From the IMG/VR virus record IMGVR_UViG_3300008267_008070, positions 1 to 26,595 of that record: a DNA stretch of 26,595 nt; one strand, written 5' to 3'. Under the pieces are notes generated by a model that ran no database searches, was not told where the DNA came from, and worked only from the letters and a program-made list of their open reading frames with translations. Position 1 is the first letter of the stretch. Each line of letters starts with the position of its first letter. Of the stretch, positions 15,884 through 24,082 are shown piece by piece. Made by a program: the position numbers and the translations under genes. Source of the DNA: a virus.

Positions 15884-15891
15884 TATAAATA
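15884..15891 (-). promoter_or_regulatory. Candidate phage promoter element TATTTATA
   Basis: On the minus strand the octamer lies 14 nt before the ATG of the Thr-rich fibre gene and just after the terminator of the glycosyltransferase operon. A new promoter is expected at this point. Confidence 0.4.
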
Positions 15892-15901
15892 GTTCTTTTT
15901 T

Positions 15902-15933
15902 AAAAAAACAAAGGGGTCGATTTAGACCCCTTT
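15902..15933 (-). terminator. Rho-independent terminator ending the glycosyltransferase operon
   Basis: The arms at 15910-15918 and 15925-15933 form a perfect 9-bp stem (AAAGGGGTC / GACCCCTTT) with a 6-nt loop. On the minus strand it is followed by G and seven T. It abuts the stop codon of the last glycosyltransferase gene. Confidence 0.88.
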
Positions 15934-17636
15934 TAACTTTCTTTTCTTAACCCCCTATCATAATGGTCAAATCTATTATGTTCGGTTGGTGTTAATAGTA
16001 ATAAACCAAAATTTAAATTACCTTTTTTAAGTTCTTGATACATATGACTCATCCACGTTTGTTCGTAAGGATGTGCCCAAGTTGTCTCTAAAAACATTTT
16101 TCTACTACCTGATTTTGAAACAATTTGAGGCCAGTTACAATAATAAATTTCACCTGTAACATACGGTAATTCATCGTATATTTTAATGTTATTATATTTA
16201 ACTTTAGGGGCATTTGGGTCAGTTCCTATTTCGGGTAATTTAGAATAGTCAGGCCAAAATTGTTCTCTAACTGTTTGGGGTACATTATACCAAGACCATT
16301 GTGTACTATTGTCACCAAAAAATTCTGTAAAGTTTAATTTAAGAAAATCAAAATTTTCTCTCTCAACAATATTAACTGATTTTTGATATAAGTTATTAAC
16401 TTTTCTATTGAACCCATTTCTACAAACACCTTCTTGTGGGTAGAAGAACATATCATCTTCAAAGAAAAACATATACTCTAAATCTGATTTTTCAAAATGT
16501 TCAGCAATCCATTGTCTACCACCACAAATACCTAAATTTTCCATTTTAATATGTTCAAACCCATACTTTGTACAAATCTCACTATACTTAGGTGTTGTTG
16601 TTAAATCTGTTGAATTATCTAACAATATCTTTCTTGGTTTATTAATAAAATCAGTGTCATACGCTAACATTGAATCTATCAATGTTTGTAATTGATTTGG
16701 ACTATTAAATCCGATAACATATAAACCAACGTTATTTTTATTTTTAGTGATATAGTTAGTTGACGGACTTATTTGATTATTTGTAGGTAATGACTTGTTA
16801 AGTTTTTCTTTAACTACTATATTATCATTTTTTAAATCTTCAAAAAATTTAGATAATAATCCGTTATTTTCAATTTCAATATAATTTACTAACTCAGGAT
16901 AACGATATATCATAATAGAAAATAAACTTTCTTCAGTACCCATATACCCTTTATTAAGGGTGTCAGTTAACAATGAATAATATATTGAATTGATATTTGT
17001 TATATCATTTTTTGGTCCACCAAAAAATCCACCTCTACCAACAATATTTACATTGTTACCGGCATATTCGTTTAATTTAGTAATATCAAAACCATGAATT
17101 TCGGTATTAGTTTCATAAGGGAATGTAATAAATGTAAATTTACTAATATATTTGTCTATCTTATCTAAAACTTTATCGTGAGTAAAATAACCAGGATGTA
17201 CTGTATTAACAATACCCGCATCTAACCAAAATAAATAATCAGAATTAAATTTATCCATAATTTTAGCATCGTGTAATAAAAACATTTTGCTCATAACCAA
17301 TGGATTATAGAATTCTAAAGTTGCTTGTGTAGATTCTCTTAACCAACCAACTTGAGATAACCAATTTTCATCCGTTCTTATTTTTTGAATTAATTGATTG
17401 TAGTCATTGTTAATAAACCAATCTTTATTTCTTAAAATAAATTGTGTGTTGGAAACATCCCTTTTTGACATTACGAACTCTTGGAGTTTATCGTCCCCAA
17501 AAATTATCATGTTTTCTTCTATATCAAGTAATTGACCAAATTTATCAAGATAATGGGACATTGACCTTGCCCAATCATTTGATAATTTATCTCTACCGAT
17601 ATCCCATAAACCTGTTACAATAGTTGTTTTATTCAT
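15933..17636 (-). CDS. Two-domain glycosyltransferase (HtrL/YibB-like plus GT-A domain)
   Basis: The N-terminal half (about 1-290) resembles the HtrL/YibB family: TIVTGLWDIGRDKLSNDW at the start, a central YLFWLDAGI (D139), GRGGFFGG near 200 and TEESLFSI near 234. These are positions used for nucleotide-sugar and metal binding in GT-A folds. The C-terminal half (about 305-567) is a second GT-A-like domain: VGLYVIGFNSPNQLQTLI, a KILLDNST strand, GGRQW, and MFFFEDDMFFYPQ near 390-400 as an acidic metal site. The protein may therefore add two sugars in succession. It is soluble, with no membrane segments, so it should work in the cytoplasm. It is the last gene of the cassette and ends at a terminator. 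Donors and acceptors cannot be read from the sequence. Confidence 0.72.
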   Translation of the reverse strand: MNKTTIVTGLWDIGRDKLSNDWARSMSHYLDKFGQLLDIEENMIIFGDDKLQEFVMSKRDVSNTQFILRNKDWFINNDYNQLIQKIRTDENWLSQVGWLRESTQATLEFYNPLVMSKMFLLHDAKIMDKFNSDYLFWLDAGIVNTVHPGYFTHDKVLDKIDKYISKFTFITFPYETNTEIHGFDITKLNEYAGNNVNIVGRGGFFGGPKNDITNINSIYYSLLTDTLNKGYMGTEESLFSIMIYRYPELVNYIEIENNGLLSKFFEDLKNDNIVVKEKLNKSLPTNNQISPSTNYITKNKNNVGLYVIGFNSPNQLQTLIDSMLAYDTDFINKPRKILLDNSTDLTTTPKYSEICTKYGFEHIKMENLGICGGRQWIAEHFEKSDLEYMFFFEDDMFFYPQEGVCRNGFNRKVNNLYQKSVNIVERENFDFLKLNFTEFFGDNSTQWSWYNVPQTVREQFWPDYSKLPEIGTDPNAPKVKYNNIKIYDELPYVTGEIYYCNWPQIVSKSGSRKMFLETTWAHPYEQTWMSHMYQELKKGNLNFGLLLLTPTEHNRFDHYDRGLRKES

Positions 17637-17646
17637 ATTATGATAT

Positions 17647-18255
17647 TTAATTTTTTATTTTACACACCCACACTACTTGTGTGAATTCATCTGACATAAA
17701 CGGTGACAAGTTGTTCTCAATACAACAGACCTCAATATCAGAATCTTGAATTTCTAACCAATTCCATATTTTATTAACAATATTATTATTAAAATAATCA
17801 ACATTAGGACCGTAATCGTGAGCCATAATGATGTCACCCGGCTTTAATAACTTTGATAATAAATTAAATTCGTGTTTTTTTTGACCACCATCACATAAAA
17901 CTATTGTTGTACCATCTTGTTGGATGTAGTTTTTAATTTCGGTTTCATTAAGTATACTTGAATATCCGGGACCAAAAATATTTTCAATACGGACCTCTAA
18001 GTTATTATTGGTTTCCATATACTCAAATAATGAATGTTTTTCAGTAACATCATAACTAATAAATTTAGTATTTTCCATTGACATAGAATTTAATAAATTT
18101 CGTAGTAATAACGTCAAACCACCAAAAGCGGTCCCTATTTCTAAAATTTGTTTAGGATTTGTTGTGTTGAATAGTTCTTTAAATATTGGAGATATATTTT
18201 CATGTTGTTGAGTCATTATCCCCTCATACAAAAACCAACCTTTTAATTCTTCCAT
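17647..18255 (-). CDS. SAM-dependent methyltransferase (CmcI/cephalosporin hydroxylase-like)
   Basis: The 202-residue protein has a Rossmann-type methyltransferase core. Motif I is ILEIGTAFGGLTLL (37-50), followed by FISYDVTEK (acidic residue for the ribose of SAM), a strand TTIVLCDGGQKKHEF and IIMAHDYGPN near 141-149. The combination of GTAFGGLTL and a metal-binding-like DGG...AHDYG is typical of the CmcI-like methyltransferases found in polysaccharide gene clusters, which usually methylate sugar hydroxyls. It is next to glycosyltransferases on both sides, so O-methylation of the glycan is the likely role. The 64-nt gap upstream is the only sizeable one in the cassette and contains a TATTTATA element 29 nt before this start, so the last two genes may have an extra promoter. 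Confidence 0.72.
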   Translation of the reverse strand: MEELKGWFLYEGIMTQQHENISPIFKELFNTTNPKQILEIGTAFGGLTLLLRNLLNSMSMENTKFISYDVTEKHSLFEYMETNNNLEVRIENIFGPGYSSILNETEIKNYIQQDGTTIVLCDGGQKKHEFNLLSKLLKPGDIIMAHDYGPNVDYFNNNIVNKIWNWLEIQDSDIEVCCIENNLSPFMSDEFTQVVWVCKIKN

Positions 18256-18284
18256 ATGTTTTTACAAAAAAATTAAAGGATTTA

Positions 18285-18292
18285 TATAAATA
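18285..18292 (-). promoter_or_regulatory. TATTTATA element inside the glycosylation operon
   Basis: On the minus strand the octamer lies 29 nt before the methyltransferase start, in the only gap over 12 nt within the cassette. The spacing is longer than for the other copies, so support is weaker. Confidence 0.25.
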
Positions 18293-18319
18293 GTAAATTA
18301 AAATCTCAAACAGAATGTG

Positions 18320-18994
18320 TTATAAATTACCGTACTTTTCAAAGTATTCATTAATTCTATTAACATCTTTTGTAACAAAATAATTACCGTCAAAAAATTC
18401 AAGATTTTTTTTATGATTTTCTAAATCAATATTTCGTTGTTCATAATGGTCACCTCCGGTTACTACAGGGTGTTCAATATCAATTAAGAAATTAAATTGA
18501 TTTGTGGATGGTAAAAATTGTTTAACTGCATTATAATGACCATCAGTATAAATTACTTCAGGATTAAAACCATCCGATAAATCAATTATTTTATGATGTA
18601 TTATTGGAAAACAACTAGTTGGACTATCATTACTTATTGATACGATATGTTTAACTTTTCTTAAATTTTCAATTAAGTTATGATGATTAAGAATTCTAAT
18701 ATCATCATTTAAAAACGTTATAAAATATGAATTACTAAGTTTATAACCTTGATTTAAAAATGTCGGTAATGATGCGTATCCTGTTAATCTATCGTCAATA
18801 ATAAATTTAATATCAAAATCAAATTTATCCGATAATATTTGATGTGAATTATAATCGTCAGTATCTAATCTAACAACAACCTCAACATCATCCTTATGGT
18901 TTTTAAAAGTTTCTGAAATATTATTTAATGTATTTTTTAACATTTCATATCTACCTCTTGAAGGTAATATAATTGACAATATCTTTTTTTTCAT
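18320..18994 (-). CDS. Family 2-like glycosyltransferase (GT-A fold)
   Basis: The 224-residue enzyme opens with ILSIILPSRGRYEMLKNTL, the standard first strand and helix of GT2 enzymes, then VEVVVRLDTDD (D45, D46 region) and YFITFLNDDIRI near 92-103, which supplies the acidic nucleotide-sugar and metal site. The later part (KIIDLSDGFNPEVIYTDGHY) is less familiar. It is shorter than most GT2 enzymes and has no C-terminal membrane segment, so it probably works on a soluble acceptor. It starts 3 nt after the stop of the preceding gene. The transferred sugar cannot be told. Confidence 0.75.
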   Translation of the reverse strand: MKKKILSIILPSRGRYEMLKNTLNNISETFKNHKDDVEVVVRLDTDDYNSHQILSDKFDFDIKFIIDDRLTGYASLPTFLNQGYKLSNSYFITFLNDDIRILNHHNLIENLRKVKHIVSISNDSPTSCFPIIHHKIIDLSDGFNPEVIYTDGHYNAVKQFLPSTNQFNFLIDIEHPVVTGGDHYEQRNIDLENHKKNLEFFDGNYFVTKDVNRINEYFEKYGNL

Positions 18995-18997
18995 AAT

Positions 18998-19858
18998 TTA
19001 ACTATATGGTGGAAAATACCTTGATTTATTATCAACATTAGTTTGGTTATAAGTATTGGCAAAAAATAAAAAATTTGAGAACCATCCACAAATCCTCATA
19101 ATTTTTTCCGATTTAGATATTGCGTACATTTCAAAAACAACTTCATTCATATAGTTTAATAATTCATCATCACTCAATCCTAATCCTCTAACTCCAGAAT
19201 GGTCTACTAAATAATTAAAATCGTTAAAATAAAGATTATCAAATTTTTCATTTCTCAGAATTTCTTTCATTTTATCAAATTGACTGAAAAATAAAATAGG
19301 TTTATCTTTATGTTCTAAAATAAATTGTTTAATCCAATTTAAATTTTTAGTAATTTCATCATCTTGATTACTTAGTTCAAAAGGTCTATAATGGATAACA
19401 TAAAAATTATCAGGATAATTTGATAATTTAGTTTCACAATATTTAGTAGTTTCTTCAGTTAACATTGATATTTTAGGTAAATCATCTCTAGTTTGCCATA
19501 ATATAAAATTCTCTAAATTATCCACACCATCAACTTTTTCATCAACATAAACATAATAAATTTTTGAATTATCAAGTATTAATTCACAAGTATCTCTTTC
19601 TGGAAAATTACCTAATGCAGGATTAAAACTTCCTGTTGAATCAATTACCAAATCATCAATTAAATCAAAATTTAATATTTTACCAAAAATATCTCTATCA
19701 TACGAATCCATTTTATATGGATTTAAAGTAAAGTCCACATACGCTTTAACAGTATACCCTAATTTTTTTAATTGTTCTTGTGTTACATATATTCTGTATA
19801 ATACATCATAAGTACTTCCAAAACCAGCGTTAAAGTTTGATGTTATATATGCTTTCAT
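18998..19858 (-). CDS. Probable glycosyltransferase, GT-B-like
   Basis: The 286-residue protein starts MKAYITSNFNAGFGSTYDVL, with a Gly-rich loop after the first strand as in GT-B enzymes, followed by YRIYVTQEQLKKLGYTVKAYV. A NFYVIHYRPFE strand around residue 148-158 resembles the H-x-R segment of fucosyltransferase-like folds, and YAISKSEKIMRICGWFSNFLFF near 250-272 resembles a nucleotide-sugar-binding loop where such enzymes have SxFS. Family assignment is tentative. The start is the ATG at 19858, which overlaps the stop of the upstream gene as ATGA; an ATG eight codons earlier would overlap further. The ATGA junction suggests coupled translation. The context of ten other sugar-modifying genes supports a transferase role. 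Confidence 0.55.
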   Translation of the reverse strand: MKAYITSNFNAGFGSTYDVLYRIYVTQEQLKKLGYTVKAYVDFTLNPYKMDSYDRDIFGKILNFDLIDDLVIDSTGSFNPALGNFPERDTCELILDNSKIYYVYVDEKVDGVDNLENFILWQTRDDLPKISMLTEETTKYCETKLSNYPDNFYVIHYRPFELSNQDDEITKNLNWIKQFILEHKDKPILFFSQFDKMKEILRNEKFDNLYFNDFNYLVDHSGVRGLGLSDDELLNYMNEVVFEMYAISKSEKIMRICGWFSNFLFFANTYNQTNVDNKSRYFPPYS

Positions 19859-20781
19859 TCGTAATTTAAAATGTCGTGCCAAACCATATATAATGGTTTA
19901 GGTTTATTACAACTTGGTTCCCAAAGTTCAAAATGATAATGGTCGTGTTCATTTGTTGCGTAAACATCAAATGTAAATGGTATCATAATATCTTTATTCT
20001 CATCGTGAGCAACTTTCATTATAGCCTCCTCAGTACATAGTACTTTTTTATCCATAACTTTTTCACAAGTTTCCCAAAAACTCTTTAAATAAGATTTCAT
20101 TGAATTAGTGTCTCCACCTATCAAACCACCAATAGGGTACGGTCCTAAAAACCCGTAATCTAATATATTATTTTCTTGATAAAAACCATAACCAATTTGC
20201 GGTCCGTTACTTGTTAAACTAGCAACTTTACCGTCACAAATTTTATTTAGTTTGTCAAATATTTTAGTATTTAATAAATTTGTAAAATCGTATTGTGTAA
20301 TTTCTTTATCAGCCCAAACAGGTCTTGTAACACCTATGTGATATTTTTTATCACCATACGGAACACAATACATCCAAGGGAAAATACCTGGGTGTTGTAA
20401 ACCACAATCAATCCAATAAATTCTATCACAATCATCAAGTTCTTGTTCTAACGCTTGGAACTTACCCCACATAATTTCAGGTCCTCTACCACTTAAATCA
20501 GTATCAAAATTAACATCCCTAATTTCACTAATTTGTTTATGATATTTCATATCACTTAATTCAAGTAATTTAATTTCCAAATTAGTTAAATTATTATTTT
20601 CTTTTAAATCTAACAATTCTTGTTCATTTCTTTTATGTGTGTAACATATGATAGGATAATCAATTCCTTTACAATGACTAATTAGAGACCCTTGATATCT
20701 AGTTTTTAAAGATGTTCTCGTACTTTGGAATGGATACCCTTCAGCATCCATCCAATACGCAGTTATAATTTTAGTTTTCAT
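19855..20781 (-). CDS. HtrL/YibB-like glycosyltransferase
   Basis: The 308-residue protein shares with the N-terminal half of the two-domain enzyme at 15933-17636 a start KIITAYWMDAEGYPF, a DRIYWIDCGLQHPG strand (D125), IGGLIGGD around 217-224 and a TEEAIM near 251. In the YibB-type GT-A fold these supply the metal site and the sugar-donor pocket. MWGKFQALEQEL before the DxxG strand corresponds to the helix holding the donor base. The C-terminus is rich in His and aromatic residues (EHDHYHFELWEPS). Sugar and acceptor are unknown. The ending ATGA overlaps the following gene by 4 nt. Confidence 0.65.
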   Translation of the reverse strand: MKTKIITAYWMDAEGYPFQSTRTSLKTRYQGSLISHCKGIDYPIICYTHKRNEQELLDLKENNNLTNLEIKLLELSDMKYHKQISEIRDVNFDTDLSGRGPEIMWGKFQALEQELDDCDRIYWIDCGLQHPGIFPWMYCVPYGDKKYHIGVTRPVWADKEITQYDFTNLLNTKIFDKLNKICDGKVASLTSNGPQIGYGFYQENNILDYGFLGPYPIGGLIGGDTNSMKSYLKSFWETCEKVMDKKVLCTEEAIMKVAHDENKDIMIPFTFDVYATNEHDHYHFELWEPSCNKPKPLYMVWHDILNYE

Positions 20782-20793
20782 ATTAATTTTGTG

Positions 20794-21537
20794 TTAAAAT
20801 CTTGTGTGTAAATCACCCGTTTTAGTGTAGAAATAAAAACAATCACTCATTAGTCTAAGCATTCCGTCATAAGAATATTTCATATCGGCTTCTAAAATTG
20901 AAATACCAATCTCAAATCCGTCAGGGTAATTTCTAATGTTATTAGCAATACTATACCATAAAAATTGTTCCCATCTTTGAACAAAGAATCTAAATTTCGC
21001 GTTATTTTTAAATACTAAAATTTGTTCATTCACACAGTGAGCGTCGTCCCATTTAGTATGTTCAAACACATCATAATCAAATAATTTTTCTCTAAAAAAA
21101 CTTTGGTCAGGATTTTGTTTATGTGTTCCAATTGGTGCTGGACGTTCAAATAGACAATCTAAATTGTTTTGTTCCATATGGTCAAACATATTTAATATTT
21201 TTTGCTCGTCAAAACCTTTCCACACACCCCAATCACCATCAGTGAATATAATATAATCGTGATGTACATCAGGATTTTGTTTCTCAAAATCAATTATGTG
21301 TTTAAGGGATAAACATTTTAAATTTAAATGAAAATCAAAACCACCACCAGTACAATTTAATGAATATGGTTTTATTATATTTGTGTGAATTCTATCACCT
21401 TGATTTAACAACTCTTCATTAGTTGTTGTAATAAACAAATTACAATGTTGAGTTTTTTCTCTTAATTCATTGTAAAATTCTTTAGTTTTTGATTCATACG
21501 GTTCATTTACCGCTAACGTAGTAAAACAATACTTCAT
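20794..21537 (-). CDS. Glycosyltransferase with a DGD metal site (GT-A)
   Basis: The 247-residue protein has the organisation of a GT-A transferase. It starts KYCFTTLAVNEPYESKTKEF, has a strand HCNLFITTTN, then DYIIFTDGDWGVWKG, in which D100-G-D102 is the classical DxD site for the metal and nucleotide sugar. HCVNEQILVFKNNAKFRFF (about 167-185) is the acceptor-side helix commonly found in this type. DFHLNLKCLSLKHI resembles the FxxKxxxL donor helix of GT8 and YibB-like enzymes. No transmembrane segment is visible. It begins 3 nt after the preceding stop, within the same operon. Family-level assignment is not certain. Confidence 0.68.
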   Translation of the reverse strand: MKYCFTTLAVNEPYESKTKEFYNELREKTQHCNLFITTTNEELLNQGDRIHTNIIKPYSLNCTGGGFDFHLNLKCLSLKHIIDFEKQNPDVHHDYIIFTDGDWGVWKGFDEQKILNMFDHMEQNNLDCLFERPAPIGTHKQNPDQSFFREKLFDYDVFEHTKWDDAHCVNEQILVFKNNAKFRFFVQRWEQFLWYSIANNIRNYPDGFEIGISILEADMKYSYDGMLRLMSDCFYFYTKTGDLHTRF

Positions 21538-21540
21538 ACT

Positions 21541-22221
21541 TTATAAATTTAATTCATTTAAAAATCTTAAACACTCCTCACCACTAGGAACTGTTGGTTT
21601 ATCATTTTCATCTAATTGCATACCGATGAAAAATTTTTTATCGTCTCTAGGGATGTAAGTTTCTCTTTTATCAAACCCAAAATATGTTATTGAATTAGGG
21701 TTAATATTTTGAATATATTGATATAAGATTTCTTGGTCGTCACCCCATCTTAATTCCGACTTAGATATAAAGTCGTTCATATGTGTCTCAAAGTCAACTA
21801 TTTTACCTTTAATACCAAATAAACCACTTGGTACAGGAGCATGCCAAGGATGGTCTCGTATTATAAAATACTCAGTACCTTCATCTAACCATCTATTAAT
21901 ATAATCAACTTCTCTTACCGATACTCTACTATCCAAATCTCTTGATAACGTAATATTATTATCAAAAAATGATAGATACCTCCAAAAATAAGGAAATGAT
22001 AATGAAGGTTTACCGCCCACAACAACATCAGAGACATCAATAACTGTTGCACCTTTTTTTGATAATTCATCAATTTTGTCTAAATTAGTTAAATTTGGGT
22101 GGTAATAAATAACTGTTTTCCAATCAGGTAATAATAAGTTGTTAACTTCAATATTTTTTTCGGCACCAACGTAATACTTATCTTCATACCCAAATAAACT
22201 ATAAGATATTATTTTTTCCAT
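21541..22221 (-). CDS. Glycosyltransferase with RDLDSR motif
   Basis: This 226-residue protein follows a pattern seen in sugar-transfer enzymes of phage and capsular clusters. It begins ISYSLFGYEDKYYVGAEKNI, then a LPDWKTVIYYH strand, FWRYLSFF, and NITLSRDLDSRVSVREV (R94, D95, D97, R99), the acidic donor-binding site. DHPWHAPVPSGLFGIKG follows. The close fit of 'S-L-F-G...KY..G...N' with 'W....Y' and 'RDLDSR' gives good confidence in a GT-A-type fold, though not in the sugar. It starts 2 nt after the preceding gene ends, so translation is probably coupled. Confidence 0.68.
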   Translation of the reverse strand: MEKIISYSLFGYEDKYYVGAEKNIEVNNLLLPDWKTVIYYHPNLTNLDKIDELSKKGATVIDVSDVVVGGKPSLSFPYFWRYLSFFDNNITLSRDLDSRVSVREVDYINRWLDEGTEYFIIRDHPWHAPVPSGLFGIKGKIVDFETHMNDFISKSELRWGDDQEILYQYIQNINPNSITYFGFDKRETYIPRDDKKFFIGMQLDENDKPTVPSGEECLRFLNELNL

Positions 22222-22223
22222 AC

Positions 22224-23222
22224 TTAATCGTTAATAATTTTATCTAAAAATTCTAATATATAATCTTCATTAAAATATATAGGTAATTTATTTTCTTTGA
22301 AAATAGGTTCTTCAAAATAAGATTTTAATTTATTATTATCATTGTAAACCTCATCTAAATAATTTACTAATTCGTCAATAGATTCAAAGTCGTGAGCATT
22401 AATAAATGACTTAGGATTAAAACCTTCTTCTTCTATAAATTTATTACCGTAAAAAATAGGTATTGAGTTTGATGCGTATGCGTGAATTATTTTTTCTTGT
22501 GTTAAATAGTCAGTGTTAGTATATTGATATGCAATATTGAAAACAGAATCTGAAAAAAAGTTAATTTTATCTCTATATGTTAAACCATCAATTTTACCCA
22601 TATAATCAGGGTTAGAGTAGTTATGGTATTTATGTGGATTTAAACCTTCTTCATCTTTTATTGTTGCCCTCCAAGGACCTGACGATTTTATCCAATGTTT
22701 TTCCATTATTTTATCAAATAAAATTTCTCTATCAGGATTATGACTTGCTTGAACAATACTACAAAAATGTTTTTTATTTTTGATAATTTCATCAAAATTT
22801 CTGGTATCTGTTAACCAACCAAATTCTGTGTCAAACATACCACCCTCATTATGTAAAACAAAGGCGTCAAGTACTAAAGTTGGAAATCTTAAATATCTTT
22901 CGTGATTAATATGTTCATAACCTAAACAATAATAATTGTTCCCTTTATTTAAATGTGAATTGAAGTCCGGTCTCGCTTCACCACTTAGAAATATTTTCTT
23001 AACCGAATCATCATACTCGTGAATACCTTTTACAATATCATTTGTGTAGTAATCAAGTTCATTCTCCCTATAAAATTGATTGGTATAAAATACTAAATCA
23101 GGGTTTTTAGAATCTATTACTACATTATATTTTTTTGATAAAATTTTATGGAAAAAATTTAACCAAGAAAAATTACCAACACCTGGGAAACTTGCTCTTG
23201 AAATTTTTATTGTTGTTTTCAT
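22224..23222 (-). CDS. Alpha-1,3-fucosyltransferase-like protein (GT10)
   Basis: GT10 enzymes transfer fucose from GDP-fucose to GlcNAc or glucose residues. The C-terminal half holds the family's donor-binding region: NIAYQYTNTDYLTQEKII (about 228-245, usual form FENS..DYVTEK), then AYASNSIPIFYGN and FNPKSFINAHDFES (about 268-281, usual form PP.SFI...DF). SGPWRATIKDEEGLNPHKYH before it corresponds to the variable linker. The N-terminal domain (VGNFSWLNFFHKIL and KNPDLVFYTN) fits the acceptor domain. ENS is replaced by QYTN, a modest change. Length 332 is normal for bacterial members. It needs GDP-fucose, for which no synthesis gene is visible here, so host supply or genes elsewhere are needed. 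Confidence 0.85.
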   Translation of the reverse strand: MKTTIKISRASFPGVGNFSWLNFFHKILSKKYNVVIDSKNPDLVFYTNQFYRENELDYYTNDIVKGIHEYDDSVKKIFLSGEARPDFNSHLNKGNNYYCLGYEHINHERYLRFPTLVLDAFVLHNEGGMFDTEFGWLTDTRNFDEIIKNKKHFCSIVQASHNPDREILFDKIMEKHWIKSSGPWRATIKDEEGLNPHKYHNYSNPDYMGKIDGLTYRDKINFFSDSVFNIAYQYTNTDYLTQEKIIHAYASNSIPIFYGNKFIEEEGFNPKSFINAHDFESIDELVNYLDEVYNDNNKLKSYFEEPIFKENKLPIYFNEDYILEFLDKIIND

Positions 23223-23233
23223 TATTTGTATTT

Positions 23234-24076
23234 TTATTTTTTATAAATGTTATCTATATTAATAAACTCATATCTTGGTTCATCATCAACCTTTAAATTT
23301 ACGTATTGACCAAAAACTTCATTATTTGAATTAGGTCCGTCATTTGTTAACGGCCAATATATTTTTTCGGCATTAGATAACAAACACGCCCAAAATGAAA
23401 ATGTACCTTGAGCCGCGATTATTTTATTAAATGAAGTTATTTCTGAAAAAATATCAAGAATTGACCCATCAATTAATTGAGGGTTATATTTCTTTAATTT
23501 TTCTAGTAAACTTGAATGTTGGTATGTGTGGTCTAAACTAACATACAAATTTTCAAAATTTTCTTTTTCTAAAATATCTAAATAATATTCATCAGGTAAA
23601 ACAAACCGAGCATCGTCCCTACTATTTCTTAACATAATAACAATATCGTTATTATTTCTTTTTTCTTTAACTAAAGAACTATAATAACCTTTAATACGTT
23701 CCTTATGTGGTTTAACATAATCGTACTTGGTAAAGTAACCCAAAACCATTATTTTATGATTTGGGTAATTTTTAACAAATTCATCAACACTTCCAAAATG
23801 ATATAAATCGCTATCATCCATAGTTTTAACAGGTGTATCAAATGAATTTTTACCTTTAAAACCTTTAAACGGAAATACTTGATTTACGTAATTACCTACA
23901 GATTGTTCTTCTCTTCGGATTAAAGCGTTTTCAGGTACAATAAAGTCAGACTCAATTAATTCTGCGGCGACTCTGCTAATACCATATATGAATAATTTGT
24001 TTCCTAAATTTTTTCTAAACGATGAAAAATGACCACCTAATAAACTATCGGTATATATATCGTATAACTCAACCAT
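23234..24076 (-). CDS. Fucosyltransferase-like protein (GT11-type)
   Basis: The 280-residue protein resembles alpha-1,2-fucosyltransferases. The clearest element is KIIAAQGTFSFWACLLS (about 218-234), matching the family segment ending in STFSWWGAYL, next to AEKIYWPL. The DIVIMLRNSRDD stretch (residues about 142-153) sits where GT11 enzymes carry HxRRGDY, but it reads LRNSRDD, so the key His-Arg-Arg-Gly-Asp motif is degenerate. Then DEYYLDIL and ENLYVSLDHTYQHSSLLEKL follow the usual order. It may use another donor. Placed between the GT10 gene and a methyltransferase gene, it fits glycan capping. Confidence in the family is moderate. Confidence 0.55.
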   Translation of the reverse strand: MVELYDIYTDSLLGGHFSSFRKNLGNKLFIYGISRVAAELIESDFIVPENALIRREEQSVGNYVNQVFPFKGFKGKNSFDTPVKTMDDSDLYHFGSVDEFVKNYPNHKIMVLGYFTKYDYVKPHKERIKGYYSSLVKEKRNNNDIVIMLRNSRDDARFVLPDEYYLDILEKENFENLYVSLDHTYQHSSLLEKLKKYNPQLIDGSILDIFSEITSFNKIIAAQGTFSFWACLLSNAEKIYWPLTNDGPNSNNEVFGQYVNLKVDDEPRYEFINIDNIYKK

Positions 24077-24082
24077 AATTTT

